From NCBI GenBank assembly GCA_002238415.1, contig MPMI01000002.1, forward strand, positions 161,053 to 225,052: 64,000 nucleotides of DNA, given 5' to 3'. Of the stretch, positions 9,977 through 20,460 are shown one piece after another; the stretch's first letter is position 1; each line of letters opens with the position of its first letter. The notes beneath the pieces are model-generated. The model was given only the letters and a program-made list of their open reading frames with translations, did not search any database and was not told the origin of the DNA. The position numbers were made by a program, and so were the translations under genes. Source of the stretch: Desulfurellaceae bacterium bin18 (GTDB taxonomy: Bacteria > Desulfobacterota > Binatia > Bin18).

Positions 9977-10876
9977 CTAGAATTCGGTTAGGCTCACGAA
10001 CTGGCGATAGCGCTGTTCAATGGCATCCCGGCTCAGAGCGTGCAGACGCCGCAGGCTAAAATCTTCCACCGTGAACGAAGCCACCACACTGCCGTAGACA
10101 ATGGCTTTGCGCAGTCCGGCCTCAGACGTGTCGTTTGACTCGGCCAAATAGCCGAGAAACCCGCCGGCAAAGGAGTCACCGGCCCCGGTCGGATCGACCA
10201 CATCTTCCAGGGGATAGGCGGGGACGGCGAAAATCGACTGGGGGGAAAACAGCAATACCCCGTATTCGCCACGCTTGATGAGCAGCGTCTTGGGTCCCAA
10301 GTCCAGAATCCTGCGTGCGGATTTCACGACATTGGACTCACCGCTGATCATACCCGCCTCCTCATCGTTGATGACCAGCACATCGACCCGTTTCAGTACG
10401 GCTTCGAGCGCAGCGCGATCATGCTCAATCCAATGACTGATCGTGTCGCAGCCGATCAGGCGCGCCCCGTCGATTTGGTCTAGAACCTGACTCTGCAAGC
10501 CAGGGTCGATATTCCCCAGAAACACAAAAGGCGAGCGGCGATATTGTTCGGGCAGCTTTGGAGCGAAGTCCGCAACCACATTCATCTGAAGGTCTAACGT
10601 ATCTCGGATGTTGAGATTTTCGTGATAGCGGCCGGTCCACCGGAACGTCCGTCCCGCCCCGACCTCCAACCCCTCCAGGTTGATATTCGGCGCGGTCAGG
10701 GTTGCCCGTGCATCTGCGGGAAAGTCTTCACCGATAACGGCAACAACGTTCACCGGCGCAAAATAGCTTGCCGCGACCGCGAAATAGGCCGCCGAGCCAC
10801 CCAGGACTTCGTCAGCCCTACCGGACGGCGTTTCAATAGAATCCAAGGCAACCGAACCGACAACGACAATACTCAT
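9977..10876 (-). CDS. PfkB-family sugar/nucleoside kinase
   Basis: A 299-residue ribokinase-fold kinase. MSIVVVGSVALDSIETPSG begins the sheet, GGSAAYFAVAASYFAP is the N-terminal PfkB box, and DPTGAGDSFAGGF holds the anion hole and catalytic aspartate of the C-terminal signature. A longer frame exists, but this ATG has AAGAGG upstream and begins 16 nt after mtnP. The substrate is not readable; linkage to 5-methylthioadenosine phosphorylase suggests nucleoside or pentose salvage (for instance adenosine), which is inference. Confidence 0.85.
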   Translation of the reverse strand: MSIVVVGSVALDSIETPSGRADEVLGGSAAYFAVAASYFAPVNVVAVIGEDFPADARATLTAPNINLEGLEVGAGRTFRWTGRYHENLNIRDTLDLQMNVVADFAPKLPEQYRRSPFVFLGNIDPGLQSQVLDQIDGARLIGCDTISHWIEHDRAALEAVLKRVDVLVINDEEAGMISGESNVVKSARRILDLGPKTLLIKRGEYGVLLFSPQSIFAVPAYPLEDVVDPTGAGDSFAGGFLGYLAESNDTSEAGLRKAIVYGSVVASFTVEDFSLRRLHALSRDAIEQRYRQFVSLTEF

Positions 10877-10892
10877 TCCAGCCTCTTTGTGT

Positions 10893-11753
10893 TTATCCAT
10901 TGACGTATTTCCCAATAATCGGCTCAAGTTCGTGTTTCACCGTTTCTGGAATTATCGCCCGGTCGGTGATGATCGCATTTGTGAGCGCGGTTTCACAGCC
11001 GCACACCTGCTCGGGAGACAACCGCCGAGCAGTGTCCCGTACAATACGCTGGGCGGTGACAACATTTTTGTTCAGAATTGCCAGCACCTCTTCTATCACG
11101 ACATCACCGGCCTCGGTATTCCAGCAATCGTAATCGGTTGCCATGGCCAGGGTAGCAAAACAGATTTCGGCTTCACGCGCGAGCTTGGCTTCTTGCAGAT
11201 TCGTCATGCCGATGATATCAGCCCCCCAACTCCGATACAGCAGAGATTCGGCCCGTGTGGAAAATTGTGGACCTTCCATACAGATATACGTTCCCCCTTG
11301 GTGAACAGATACGTCCAGGCTGTCACTGGCTTCAACCAAAGACTGCGATAAGAGCGGACACACCGGGTCGGCAAAGGCGACGTGGGCGACAATGCCGCGG
11401 CCAAAGAAGGTACCGATGCGGCCACGGGTGCGATCGATGAATTGGTCCGGAATGACGATATGGCCGGGCGCAATCTCCTGCTTCAAACTACCCACCGCAC
11501 TGACGGCAATCAAGCGCCGCACACCCAGCTTTTTCATCCCGTAGATATTGGCGCGGAAATTCAGCTCGGAGGGCAAGAGGCGATGTCCACGGCCATGACG
11601 AGGCAGGAAAACCGCGCGAATGCCGTCTAGCTCGCCGATAAAATATTCATCCGACGGAGCCCCAAACGGCGTCTCAACACTCACCCACTCGCCGTGCTCG
11701 ATGCCGTCCATCTGATACAGACCGCTGCCACCAATAACACCAAGCGTGATCAT
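10893..11753 (-). CDS. mtnP: S-methyl-5'-thioadenosine phosphorylase
   Basis: A 286-residue trimeric purine nucleoside phosphorylase family enzyme. It splits methylthioadenosine, a by-product of polyamine and homoserine-lactone synthesis, into adenine and methylthioribose-1-phosphate. Visible motifs are VIGGSGLY (phosphate loop), PRHGRGHRLLPSE, SAVGSL, and MEGPQFSTRAES. TDYDCW near residue 222 fits the adenine-site loop of MTAP rather than PNP. ATG is preceded by AAAAGGGA. It starts 14 nt after rlmN and is followed by the PfkB kinase, so the three look like one operon. Confidence 0.93.
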   Translation of the reverse strand: MITLGVIGGSGLYQMDGIEHGEWVSVETPFGAPSDEYFIGELDGIRAVFLPRHGRGHRLLPSELNFRANIYGMKKLGVRRLIAVSAVGSLKQEIAPGHIVIPDQFIDRTRGRIGTFFGRGIVAHVAFADPVCPLLSQSLVEASDSLDVSVHQGGTYICMEGPQFSTRAESLLYRSWGADIIGMTNLQEAKLAREAEICFATLAMATDYDCWNTEAGDVVIEEVLAILNKNVVTAQRIVRDTARRLSPEQVCGCETALTNAIITDRAIIPETVKHELEPIIGKYVNG

Positions 11754-11767
11754 GACTGTCCCTTTTC

Positions 11768-12802
11768 CTAGGCCGCTTGCTCCAGAGGGGCGGCCAGTTG
11801 CCCACAGGCGGCCTGTACATCCTGGCCGCGACTTTCGCGAATGCTGGCATGAATGCCCCGGTCGAGTAAGATTTGACGAAAACGCAGGAGTCGGTGCCGC
11901 GGCGAGACGGAAAATGAGGTCCCAGGGAAGGGGTTAAACGGAATGAGATTGACTTTAGCTCGGATGCCGTGCAGGAGCGACACCAGGCGTTTTGCGTCGG
12001 CCTCAGCGTCGTTCACTCCGTTCAGTAACGTGTAGGCGAAGGTGACCCGATTGCGCGGTGCCACTGGGAAGGATCGACATGCCTCGAATATCACGTCTAA
12101 AGGATAGCGCCGATTAATCGGCATGAGCGTGTCGCGCACGGCATCAATTGTTGCGCTTAGGGAGATAGTGAGGTTGACCTTGGTGTCGTGTAACAAACGC
12201 TGCATTTGCGGCACGAGTCCAACCGTCGATACGGTGATGCGGCGGGGAGAGAGATGATACCCCCAGGCGGCGGTCAGGATGGTGACAGCCTTCACCACGT
12301 GATCGTAATTGGCCAACGGTTCGCCCATACCCATAAAAACGACGTTGGTCACCGCTTGATGTTGAGGCCGTCGGTACTGGACTTCCCAGATTTGGCTGAC
12401 TATTTCCCCAGCCGTCAGGTCACGCACGGGCCGTACTTGGGCAGTCGCACAAAATTGACAGCCCATTGCACAGCCAGCCTGGGAGGAGATGCACAGCGTC
12501 CGGCGGTTCTCACTCGGAATCAAAACACTCTCAATCCGGCGTCCGTCGGCAAGGCTAAAGAGATATTTTTCCGTCCCGTCATCTGCCGTGGTGTGTTTGC
12601 TACAGTCCAGGCGGACAAGGCTGAAATGTTGAGCCAACTCCTCACGTAAGGCCAGGGGCACATTGCCCATCTGCCTCACATCCGTGAGCCGGTGTTGATG
12701 CACCCATTTTAGAATTTGCGGGGCACGAAAAGATCTGTGTCCACGCGCGGTCAGCCACCGGGCCAACTCGTCTTGGGTGAAATTTTTGAGATCCATACCC
12801 AT
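11768..12802 (-). CDS. rlmN: dual-specificity 23S rRNA/tRNA adenine C2 methyltransferase
   Basis: A radical SAM enzyme of about 344 residues that methylates A2503 of 23S rRNA and A37 of some tRNAs. The 4Fe-4S motif CAMGCQFC is intact, preceded by TLCISSQAG, with GMGEPLANYD and SLSATIDAVRD further on. C-terminal RESRGQDVQAACGQLA contains the second catalytic cysteine. The start is uncertain: ATG at 12802 or 12796 both give MDLKNFTQDE-like N-termini; a TTG at 12832 is also in frame. None has a clear ribosome site. ndk is upstream, mtnP downstream. Confidence 0.95.
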   Translation of the reverse strand: MGMDLKNFTQDELARWLTARGHRSFRAPQILKWVHQHRLTDVRQMGNVPLALREELAQHFSLVRLDCSKHTTADDGTEKYLFSLADGRRIESVLIPSENRRTLCISSQAGCAMGCQFCATAQVRPVRDLTAGEIVSQIWEVQYRRPQHQAVTNVVFMGMGEPLANYDHVVKAVTILTAAWGYHLSPRRITVSTVGLVPQMQRLLHDTKVNLTISLSATIDAVRDTLMPINRRYPLDVIFEACRSFPVAPRNRVTFAYTLLNGVNDAEADAKRLVSLLHGIRAKVNLIPFNPFPGTSFSVSPRHRLLRFRQILLDRGIHASIRESRGQDVQAACGQLAAPLEQAA

Positions 12803-12862
12803 CCAGACAGACACGCACAGCGCACAGGTCAAGGAGCAGGTCTAGGCCGCAGAAGAAACGAC

Positions 12863-13279
12863 CTAGGCGAGTTCCACCCCACTAAAGAAATAACCGATTT
12901 CCCATTGAGCCGTTTCGGGCGCATCGGAGCCATGCACGGCATTCTGTTCGATATTCGCAGCAAAATCCTTCCGGATTGTGCCCTCATCCGCCTCGGCAGG
13001 ATTAGTCGCTCCCATAATTTTCCGATGGGCTTGAATGGCCCCTTCCCCCTCAAGCACGGAGACGAGAATCGGACCCGAGGACATGAAGTCGGTCAGACTC
13101 CCAAAAAATGGGCGTTCTTTATGGACCGTATAAAAGCCTTCAGCTTCGGCTTTGCTCAGGGAAACCATTTTGGTAGCGACGATTTTGAGACCGGCGACTT
13201 CAAAGCGACGAAGGATTTCACCAATGACATTCTTCTTAACGGCATCAGGCTTCACAATAGAGAGTGTTCGTTCGATCAT
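12863..13279 (-). CDS. ndk: nucleoside diphosphate kinase
   Basis: A 138-residue kinase that equalises nucleoside triphosphate pools by phosphate transfer through a histidine. The active-site box [10 protein letters not shown] carries that histidine, and the N-terminus [12 protein letters not shown] is standard. The length fits bacterial Ndk. ATG is preceded by AAAGGA with good spacing. It sits between the TPR gene and rlmN, in a minus-strand run with sucCD and mdh that recurs in several Deltaproteobacteria-like groups. Confidence 0.97.
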   Translation of the reverse strand: MIERTLSIVKPDAVKKNVIGEILRRFEVAGLKIVATKMVSLSKAEAEGFYTVHKERPFFGSLTDFMSSGPILVSVLEGEGAIQAHRKIMGATNPAEADEGTIRKDFAANIEQNAVHGSDAPETAQWEIGYFFSGVELA

Positions 13280-13345
13280 ATATGTCCTTTCTTGTACGGC
13301 AAGAGAGTCTATCCAGGCCTGCTAGAGGGGTCAATGTTCATGCTC

Positions 13346-14452
13346 TCAGGGCAAATTCAACGGCGGCGGTAGAGGAGTGAAATACAAGCCGCAATTGCGA
13401 TAGGCTTGTTTCACCACCCGCCAGTCAGGACTTTCCGCTACCAGGGCAAGACCAGCAAGCGCGTGACAGGCTTCCGCCTGATAGCCAAAGCGTTGAGTCA
13501 AATCAGCGCAGCGAGCAAAGGCGGCCGCGGCTTGTTTGTGTTTTCCTTGTAAAAACGCTAATTCCCCGGTTCCCAGACGACAGTAGACTGTACCGCGGAT
13601 GTCGCGTGTTTCGTGGAAGAGCTGCTGCGCCCGTCCAAATGTCGCTCGGCTGCGTTCATGGTCGCCCTGCATTTTGAAGACCGTGGCCATCGCCCAGATC
13701 GTATAGGCAAAGCTCGCCTTATCACCAATCCGCCGGTATAACCGCTCGGCTTTGGCAAAGAGCTGCAAAGCGGGTGTAAATTCTTGACGCATACGGGCGG
13801 CATTACCCAGGCCGCAATAGGAATAGGCCCGGCCGTACACATCGTCTTCAACCTCAAACACCGCGTTTGCCTCTGCGTAATAGTTCTGGGTATCTGCAAA
13901 TCGGCCCATCAGACGCGATGCGCCCCCCAGGCCGCACAGCGCATATCCAACTCCGAGCGTGTCGCCCTCGCGTTCGGCTAGTCTGCGGGCTTGTTTGAAA
14001 TGGCTCAGCGCTTTTTTGAGGTCGCCACAGAAACGGTACGTTCCGCCCATAGCCCAGACAATAAAGCCCTCCCGGTCGTACACCTGGGCTTGACGATAGC
14101 GGGCCCGCGCCTCGGCCAGATACGGTAAGGCGCGCTGCGGATTCCCCCGAGCGCGGACGCTGAGGCCGATACCAGCCAGACTCTCCGCCTCTCCTTCTAC
14201 ATCGGCTAGGCGGTCAGCCAGGCGGCTGGCCCGCTCATAGGCGCGTTGAGCGAGCCCGAATTGTCCCTGCATGCGCAAACAATCGCCAATGCCGAGGTGA
14301 GCATCAAGCTCACATTCTCCAAGGCCTGCGGCTTTTGCCGCCTGGCGTGCCTGGCGATAGAGCACGAGCGCTTCGGCAAAGCGACTCTTCTGCCGGGCGC
14401 GTTCGCCTTGTTGAAACAAGGCGTGCGGTGTCTGGACCGAAGCTGGCGACAT
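13346..14452 (-). CDS. tetratricopeptide-repeat protein
   Basis: A 368-residue protein made almost wholly of about eight TPR-like helical hairpins of 40 residues (for example GLGECELDAHLGIGDCLRMQ, then YALCGLGGASRLMGRFADTQ, then FAYTIWAMATVFKMQGDHER). Such arrays form protein-binding superhelices. No signal peptide, membrane segment or enzymatic domain is visible, so it is probably cytoplasmic. Its partner is unknown. It follows sucD with a hairpin between them and lies 66 nt before ndk. Confidence 0.75.
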   Translation of the reverse strand: MSPASVQTPHALFQQGERARQKSRFAEALVLYRQARQAAKAAGLGECELDAHLGIGDCLRMQGQFGLAQRAYERASRLADRLADVEGEAESLAGIGLSVRARGNPQRALPYLAEARARYRQAQVYDREGFIVWAMGGTYRFCGDLKKALSHFKQARRLAEREGDTLGVGYALCGLGGASRLMGRFADTQNYYAEANAVFEVEDDVYGRAYSYCGLGNAARMRQEFTPALQLFAKAERLYRRIGDKASFAYTIWAMATVFKMQGDHERSRATFGRAQQLFHETRDIRGTVYCRLGTGELAFLQGKHKQAAAAFARCADLTQRFGYQAEACHALAGLALVAESPDWRVVKQAYRNCGLYFTPLPPPLNLP

Positions 14453-14459
14453 AGAGATC

Positions 14460-14487
14460 GGAGGGGCGGTTTAAGAACCACCCCTCC
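14460..14487 (-). terminator. 12-bp hairpin between sucD and the TPR gene
   Basis: On the minus strand GGAGGGGTGGTT pairs with AACCGCCCCTCC through one G-U wobble with a 4-nt loop. There is no T run and the TPR start is only 8 nt beyond, so it may attenuate or protect the mdh-sucCD message rather than fully terminate it. Confidence 0.45.
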
Positions 14488-14528
14488 CCTACTTGACAGG
14501 ATTTGATAGCGGGACCTACTCGAATCCC

Positions 14529-15398
14529 TTAGCCCATAGCGGCAGCCATGGTTTTGCCCATCTCAGCCGGACTCGAAATAATGGCCACACCGGCATCCCG
14601 GAAGGCTTGAACCTTCTCTGCTGCAGTTCCCTTGCCACCGGCAATAATCGCCCCGGCATGTCCCATGCGTTTGCCTTTCGGCGCGGTTTGGCCGGCGATG
14701 AACGCCGCGACCGGCTTGGTCATATGCTCCTTAATAAAGGCAGCGGCTTCTTCTTCCGCCGAACCACCAATTTCGCCTATCAGCACCACGCCTTCGGTTT
14801 GGGGATCGTCCTGAAAGAGCCGTAAGACGTCGATAAAACCGGTTCCGTTCACCGGGTCGCCGCCTATCCCGACGCACGACGACTGACCGATACCCAACTG
14901 GGTGAGTTGATGCACGGCTTCATAGGTTAAGGTTCCGCTGCGCGACACTACGCCGATGGCTCCGGGGGTGTGGATATAGCCCGGCATAATCCCAATCTTG
15001 CATTCCCCCGGGGTAATCACGCCCGGGCAGTTGGGACCGATAAGGCGGGATTTTTTGCCGGCCAAATAGCGCTTGACCCGGACCATATCGAGCACCGGAA
15101 TCCCCTCGGTAATGCAAATCACCAACTCCACCTCGGCATCGACGGCTTCCATGATAGCGTCGGCGGCAAACGGCGGCGGCACATAGATAACGGAGGCGTT
15201 TGCCCCCGTTTCCGCAACCGCCTCCACGACCGTATTAAAAATAGGAATGCCTTCGAAATCCGTCCCACCCCGACCGGGCGTGACCCCCGCCACCATCTGG
15301 GTTCCGTAATCTCTACAGCCCCGGGTGTGCAGTTGGCCGGTTGAGCCGGTAATGCCCTGCGTCAGGACTTTGGTGTTTTTATCAACAAGAATGCTCAC
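14529..15398 (-). CDS. sucD: succinyl-CoA synthetase (ADP-forming) alpha subunit
   Basis: A 289-residue subunit that binds CoA and carries the phosphohistidine. [11 protein letters not shown] is the CoA-binding loop, [10 protein letters not shown] is conserved, and the phosphorylated histidine is in [10 protein letters not shown]. Length fits the family. GTG start with GAGGAG 8 nt upstream. It lies 60 nt after sucC in an mdh-sucC-sucD group, joining two adjacent TCA cycle steps. Confidence 0.97.
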   Translation of the reverse strand: MSILVDKNTKVLTQGITGSTGQLHTRGCRDYGTQMVAGVTPGRGGTDFEGIPIFNTVVEAVAETGANASVIYVPPPFAADAIMEAVDAEVELVICITEGIPVLDMVRVKRYLAGKKSRLIGPNCPGVITPGECKIGIMPGYIHTPGAIGVVSRSGTLTYEAVHQLTQLGIGQSSCVGIGGDPVNGTGFIDVLRLFQDDPQTEGVVLIGEIGGSAEEEAAAFIKEHMTKPVAAFIAGQTAPKGKRMGHAGAIIAGGKGTAAEKVQAFRDAGVAIISSPAEMGKTMAAAMG

Positions 15399-15458
15399 GA
15401 CCGTGCTCCTCGATTTCTCAGCCTACGCATAATACGAACGGTTGAGCCGGTGCGTCGC

Positions 15459-16622
15459 CTAGGCGCCTATCGCCTCGACGATCTTCTTTGCGCCGTCGGC
15501 TAAATCGTCCGCCGGAATGATAGCCAGCCCGGACTCGGCCAGAATCGTTTTCCCCAGTTCAACATTCGTGCCCTCTAGGCGAACGACCAAGGGGACCGAC
15601 AGATTCACCTGCTTGGCGGCCTCAACCACCCCGTTGGCCACCACATCGCAGCGCATAATCCCGCCAAAGATATTGACCAGAACGCCTTTGACATTCTCGT
15701 CCGACAGAATAATCTTAAACGCCTCGGTGACCTTTTCCGTGGTCGCGCCTCCGCCCACATCCAGAAAGTTGGCCGGCTCGGCCCCGTAGTGTTTGATGAT
15801 ATCCATGGTCGCCATCGCCAGCCCGGCCCCATTGACCATGCAGCCGATGTTGCCGTCCAGGGCAATATAGTTGAGGTCAAACTTGGACGCCGCGACCTCT
15901 TTCTCGTTTTCCTCCGTCACATCCCGCATCTCACGGATATCGGCGTGACGGAATAGCGCGTTGTCATCAAAACCCATCTTGGCATCCAGGGCTAAAAGAT
16001 CACCGGATTTCGTCAGTACCAGCGGATTAATCTCAGCCATGGAGGCATCGCTCTCGGAAAATGCCTTGTATAAGCCGCGCATAAATGCGACAGCTTTGTT
16101 GACCGTGTCTTTGGGCAGACCCAGGCCGTACGCGAGTTGGCGGCCCTGGAAAGCCCCGAAGCCGACGGCAGGATCAATGGTCGCGCGAAGAATCTTCTCG
16201 GGCGAGCGCTCGGCCACTTCCTCGATTTCCACGCCGCCTTCGGAACTGGCCATCATTGTCACCCGCGCGGTCGCACGGTCAATGACCATACCGAGATAGA
16301 ACTCCTGATCAATATCACAGCCCTGCTCAACAAAGACTTTTTGGACTTCTTTACCCTCGGGTCCAGTTTGGTGCGTCACCAGAGTTGTGCCCAGCAGAGC
16401 CGCCGCATATTCGCGCGCTTCCTGCGGTGTCTTGGCGAGCTTGACACCACCGGCTTTGCCACGCCCACCAGCATGGATCTGGGCTTTAACGACACACAGA
16501 CCGCCACCCAGTTCCTGGGCCGCGGCTTCGGCTTCATCCGGGGTTGTAGCGACCCGGCCGTCTAACACGGCCACTCCATTTTTTCGTAGAATCTCTTTTG
16601 CTTGGTATTCGTGAATATTCAT
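15459..16622 (-). CDS. sucC: succinyl-CoA synthetase (ADP-forming) beta subunit
   Basis: A 387-residue ATP-grasp subunit that binds nucleotide and catalyses substrate-level phosphorylation with SucD. N-terminus [17 protein letters not shown], the [13 protein letters not shown] loop, EINPLVLTK, and the nucleotide/phosphate region [13 protein letters not shown] and [14 protein letters not shown] are all as expected. The ATG has AAGG 9 nt upstream. It starts 23 nt after mdh, consistent with one message. Confidence 0.97.
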   Translation of the reverse strand: MNIHEYQAKEILRKNGVAVLDGRVATTPDEAEAAAQELGGGLCVVKAQIHAGGRGKAGGVKLAKTPQEAREYAAALLGTTLVTHQTGPEGKEVQKVFVEQGCDIDQEFYLGMVIDRATARVTMMASSEGGVEIEEVAERSPEKILRATIDPAVGFGAFQGRQLAYGLGLPKDTVNKAVAFMRGLYKAFSESDASMAEINPLVLTKSGDLLALDAKMGFDDNALFRHADIREMRDVTEENEKEVAASKFDLNYIALDGNIGCMVNGAGLAMATMDIIKHYGAEPANFLDVGGGATTEKVTEAFKIILSDENVKGVLVNIFGGIMRCDVVANGVVEAAKQVNLSVPLVVRLEGTNVELGKTILAESGLAIIPADDLADGAKKIVEAIGA

Positions 16623-16645
16623 ACACTCTTACCTTCTGGGGGAGA

Positions 16646-17661
<1,016 letters not shown>

Positions 17662-17788
17662 ATCTCAATCCGCTGAGATATTGCTTGTTCGGCAAGTTTT
17701 TGGGGCAGGATGCCAAAATTCCCACGACCTGTCTAGGCCAGAAGACTGCCGAAAGACTCGCTTTTGTCGACCGGGACGTGCATCAGCC

Positions 17789-17809
17789 GCTCTTCGTTAT
17801 CGGAAGAGC
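17789..17809 (-). terminator. 7-bp hairpin after tsaB
   Basis: GCTCTTC / GAAGAGC with a 7-nt loop, 20 bp beyond the tsaB stop on the minus strand. It has no T tract, so termination is uncertain. Confidence 0.35.
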
Positions 17810-17828
17810 ACCAAGGAGCAACCCATCC

Positions 17829-18539
17829 TCATCGCCCCAGCTTCCCAGAACGCTGTTTTAGCCAATTTCGTTCGGCGTCGGAGCGACGGATATAGTGAGG
17901 AACGAGCTGTGAGGCGTCGTCGTGATCTCCCTGTTTGAACCGCGTCCAGGCTAAGCGGGCAACAATGCTGCCGCGTGGCGGGACAGCAGCCAGCGGCAGA
18001 AATTCCGCATGGGGCCCGCAGTGTTCTCGAATTATTGCACCGTAGCGCTCAATACCATCCCCAACAAAGAGGCAGGGCGCACTGATTTGGTTGGCCAACT
18101 CTTCGGGCGAGAGGACCATATCGTCAGTCAGACGGGTAATCTGTCCTCCTGCCTCACGGGCGAAGAAAGCCGCATACACTTCGCGCTTGCGAGCGTCCAG
18201 CACGACGCACAGCCTGCCGGTCCACTGCGTCACCGCATGGGCAAGCGTGAGAAGCGTCGAGACGCCGGCAATCCGTTGAGACAGGGCATAGGCAAAACCT
18301 TTTGTCGTGCCAAGCGCGATACGCAGCCCGGAGAAGGCTCCGGGGCCGATCGTCACCCCTATACCTGCGATCTCAGGCAGGCTGACGTGTGACTGGTCGA
18401 GGACGCGACAGATCAACGGTAAAAGATTTTCCACATGATTTGCCGCGGCGCCAGCGGACTGTTCTGCCAGCACACTGCCGTCCTGTATCAGGCCGACACT
18501 CGCAATCGGGGTAGCCGTGTCAATACCGAGAACGAGCAT
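17829..18539 (-). CDS. tsaB: tRNA threonylcarbamoyladenosine biosynthesis protein TsaB
   Basis: A 236-residue ASKHA-fold protein that pairs with TsaD to make the t6A modification at A37 of ANN-reading tRNAs. MLVLGIDTATPIASVGL opens the first lobe, and ITIGPGAFSGLRIAL-type sequence (VTIGPGAFSGLRIALG) is the signature. It lacks the metal-binding histidines of TsaD, as expected of TsaB. It begins 9 nt after rseP, the last gene of the rpsB-to-tsaB run. Confidence 0.93.
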   Translation of the reverse strand: MLVLGIDTATPIASVGLIQDGSVLAEQSAGAAANHVENLLPLICRVLDQSHVSLPEIAGIGVTIGPGAFSGLRIALGTTKGFAYALSQRIAGVSTLLTLAHAVTQWTGRLCVVLDARKREVYAAFFAREAGGQITRLTDDMVLSPEELANQISAPCLFVGDGIERYGAIIREHCGPHAEFLPLAAVPPRGSIVARLAWTRFKQGDHDDASQLVPHYIRRSDAERNWLKQRSGKLGR

Positions 18540-18548
18540 GTCAAGAGA

Positions 18549-19619
18549 TCAACTGATAAGTCGTGAAATATCGTTGTAAAAGACCAGAACGATGAGCGAG
18601 ACAATAACCAGAAAGCCGACGCGCAGAGCCATCTCTTTGGAGCGATTGCTCAACGGGCGGCCGATAAGGAGCTCGATGAGCATGAGCAACAGATGGCCAC
18701 CGTCAAGGATCGGAATAGGCAGCAGATTAAAGACTGCCAGGTTGACGTTCACGATAGCTGTGAAGCGCAGCAAATAATCCAATCCCAGACGCGCCTGCTG
18801 CCCGGCTACCTGCGCAATGAGAATGGGACCGCCCAGCTCTTTGGTTGAAACCTCTCCACTCACGAGTTTGACAACGCTATCTAAAATAAGGTGCGTCCAC
18901 AGCCAGGTTTGTTCAACTCCGAGCGTTACCGCGCGCCCGACCGTGACAGGTTCGGTCGTAAAGGCTCGCTCAATACCAATCACGTAGACTTGTCCGCCGA
19001 CGGGGTTGTCACGCAGTTGGGGGATTACCGTTGTCGCGATAATCTGGCCACGGTTCGCCTTTTTAATGACGAGGTGAATCTCATTCCCATTGCTGTGCTG
19101 AATCTGCTCCGCCAATTCCTCCCAGGTGTGGACGGCAACCCCATCGATCTTGAGTATCTCGTCTTCTGGCTCCAGACCGGCCGCTTCCGCAGGCATATTC
19201 GCCACGATGCCTCCGACTGTGGGCTGATCAATCGGGACATTGACGCCGAATTGGGCAAAGGCCAGACTAAAGACAACGAAAGCCATCAGAAAGTTGGCCA
19301 ATGGCCCGGCAAAGACAATCAGAAAGCGTTTAGGCAAGGATTTATGAGTGAAGGAACGATCCAGATCAGTCTCGTCCACCTCCTCACCAATTTCCTCTCC
19401 AATCATCTTCACATAGCCACCCAGAGGAATCGCACTGAGTAAATACTCCGTTTCGCCGATCTTACGACCGATGAGTTTCGGACCAAATCCGAGCGAGAAT
19501 CGCTCAACCCCAACGCCGGCCCATTTGGCGGTCAGGAAGTGCCCTAGTTCGTGCACAAAGATAATGAGCCCAAAGACAATAATCACTCGTAGCGCAACAT
19601 CAAAAGTCGAAAGATCCAT
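18549..19619 (-). CDS. rseP: site-2 zinc metalloprotease RseP
   Basis: A 356-residue intramembrane protease of the M50 family that cuts anti-sigma factors and remnant signal peptides. The first membrane segment has FVHELGHF (zinc histidines and catalytic glutamate); the C-terminal segment has NLLPIPILDGGH with the third zinc ligand. One PDZ domain (about residues 125-205, EAAGLEPEDEILKIDG) lies between, versus two in E. coli, explaining the shorter length. Start chosen at the ATG giving MDLSTFDVAL with GAGGAG upstream; the frame extends further with no family match. Between cdsA and tsaB; the dxr gene that often sits here is absent. Confidence 0.94.
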   Translation of the reverse strand: MDLSTFDVALRVIIVFGLIIFVHELGHFLTAKWAGVGVERFSLGFGPKLIGRKIGETEYLLSAIPLGGYVKMIGEEIGEEVDETDLDRSFTHKSLPKRFLIVFAGPLANFLMAFVVFSLAFAQFGVNVPIDQPTVGGIVANMPAEAAGLEPEDEILKIDGVAVHTWEELAEQIQHSNGNEIHLVIKKANRGQIIATTVIPQLRDNPVGGQVYVIGIERAFTTEPVTVGRAVTLGVEQTWLWTHLILDSVVKLVSGEVSTKELGGPILIAQVAGQQARLGLDYLLRFTAIVNVNLAVFNLLPIPILDGGHLLLMLIELLIGRPLSNRSKEMALRVGFLVIVSLIVLVFYNDISRLIS

Positions 19620-19650
19620 GCCCACATGCTCCTCAGTTCTCGGGCCAGAT

Positions 19651-20460
19651 TTAATTCCACAGCGTATTATAGTAATAGATAAAGGCAATCGGGAAAAGCA
19701 AACTATCAATACGATCAAGAACGCCGCCATGGCCGGGAAAGAAACGGCCTGAGTCTTTCGCGCCGCAGGCCCGCTTCAAGGCAGACTCACACAGATCACC
19801 CAACTGGGCGAGCAGCCCCATAAGAAGGGCAAGCACCACTAATTCGGACGCCGGTCGATTAGGCAGGAGATACTGCCAGGCGATGAGCGCGGCCACGCCG
19901 TTCCCGCATATCGATCCGACGCCTCCCTCTATTGTTTTGCCGGGACTGATATGCGGTAGTAGTTTCCGCTTTCCCCATGCCCGTCCGACGACATACCCTC
20001 CGGTGTCTCCAAGCATAGCCACAAGCAATATGAAAAAAACCCATTCCGCACCTTCCGGGCCGCGGTGTATCCACAGTACGTGCGGAAAAAGAAACCCAAT
20101 ATACACCACCCCAAGCATGAAGAGGCTCGTTGTCTGGATTCCTCGCGCTGGATAACGGTCTCGCAGACTCAGGATAAAAATCAGCATGAAACCAAGGCTC
20201 AAGGCGGTTCCGATGAGCCGCATATCGCCCGATACCATGCTGAATGCGACAAGCATGCCCCACAGTTTGCCAATGACCGGAGAGAGTGTGCATTGGGCTC
20301 GCGTGAGTGAGAAGTATTCCCATAAGCCGATACCAGTGAGAACCAGAACGGTACCCGAAAAGCTCCATTCCGGAGCATAGCCTATCAGGAAGATCAGGAG
20401 GGGGAGCGCACCTGCTGCGGTCAGGAGCCTAGTGCGCAGCACGTTTGAGCTCAGTCTCAA
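19651..20460 (-). CDS. cdsA: phosphatidate cytidylyltransferase
   Basis: A 269-residue polytopic membrane enzyme making CDP-diacylglycerol for all phospholipid head groups. Seven or so hydrophobic segments are visible and the family signature reads GDLCESALKRACGAKDSGRF followed by FPGHGGVLDRIDS. Start is a TTG at 20460 overlapping uppS by 32 nt; a GTG six codons later is an alternative. It follows uppS and precedes rseP, the usual order. Confidence 0.94.
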   Translation of the reverse strand: MRLSSNVLRTRLLTAAGALPLLIFLIGYAPEWSFSGTVLVLTGIGLWEYFSLTRAQCTLSPVIGKLWGMLVAFSMVSGDMRLIGTALSLGFMLIFILSLRDRYPARGIQTTSLFMLGVVYIGFLFPHVLWIHRGPEGAEWVFFILLVAMLGDTGGYVVGRAWGKRKLLPHISPGKTIEGGVGSICGNGVAALIAWQYLLPNRPASELVVLALLMGLLAQLGDLCESALKRACGAKDSGRFFPGHGGVLDRIDSLLFPIAFIYYYNTLWN

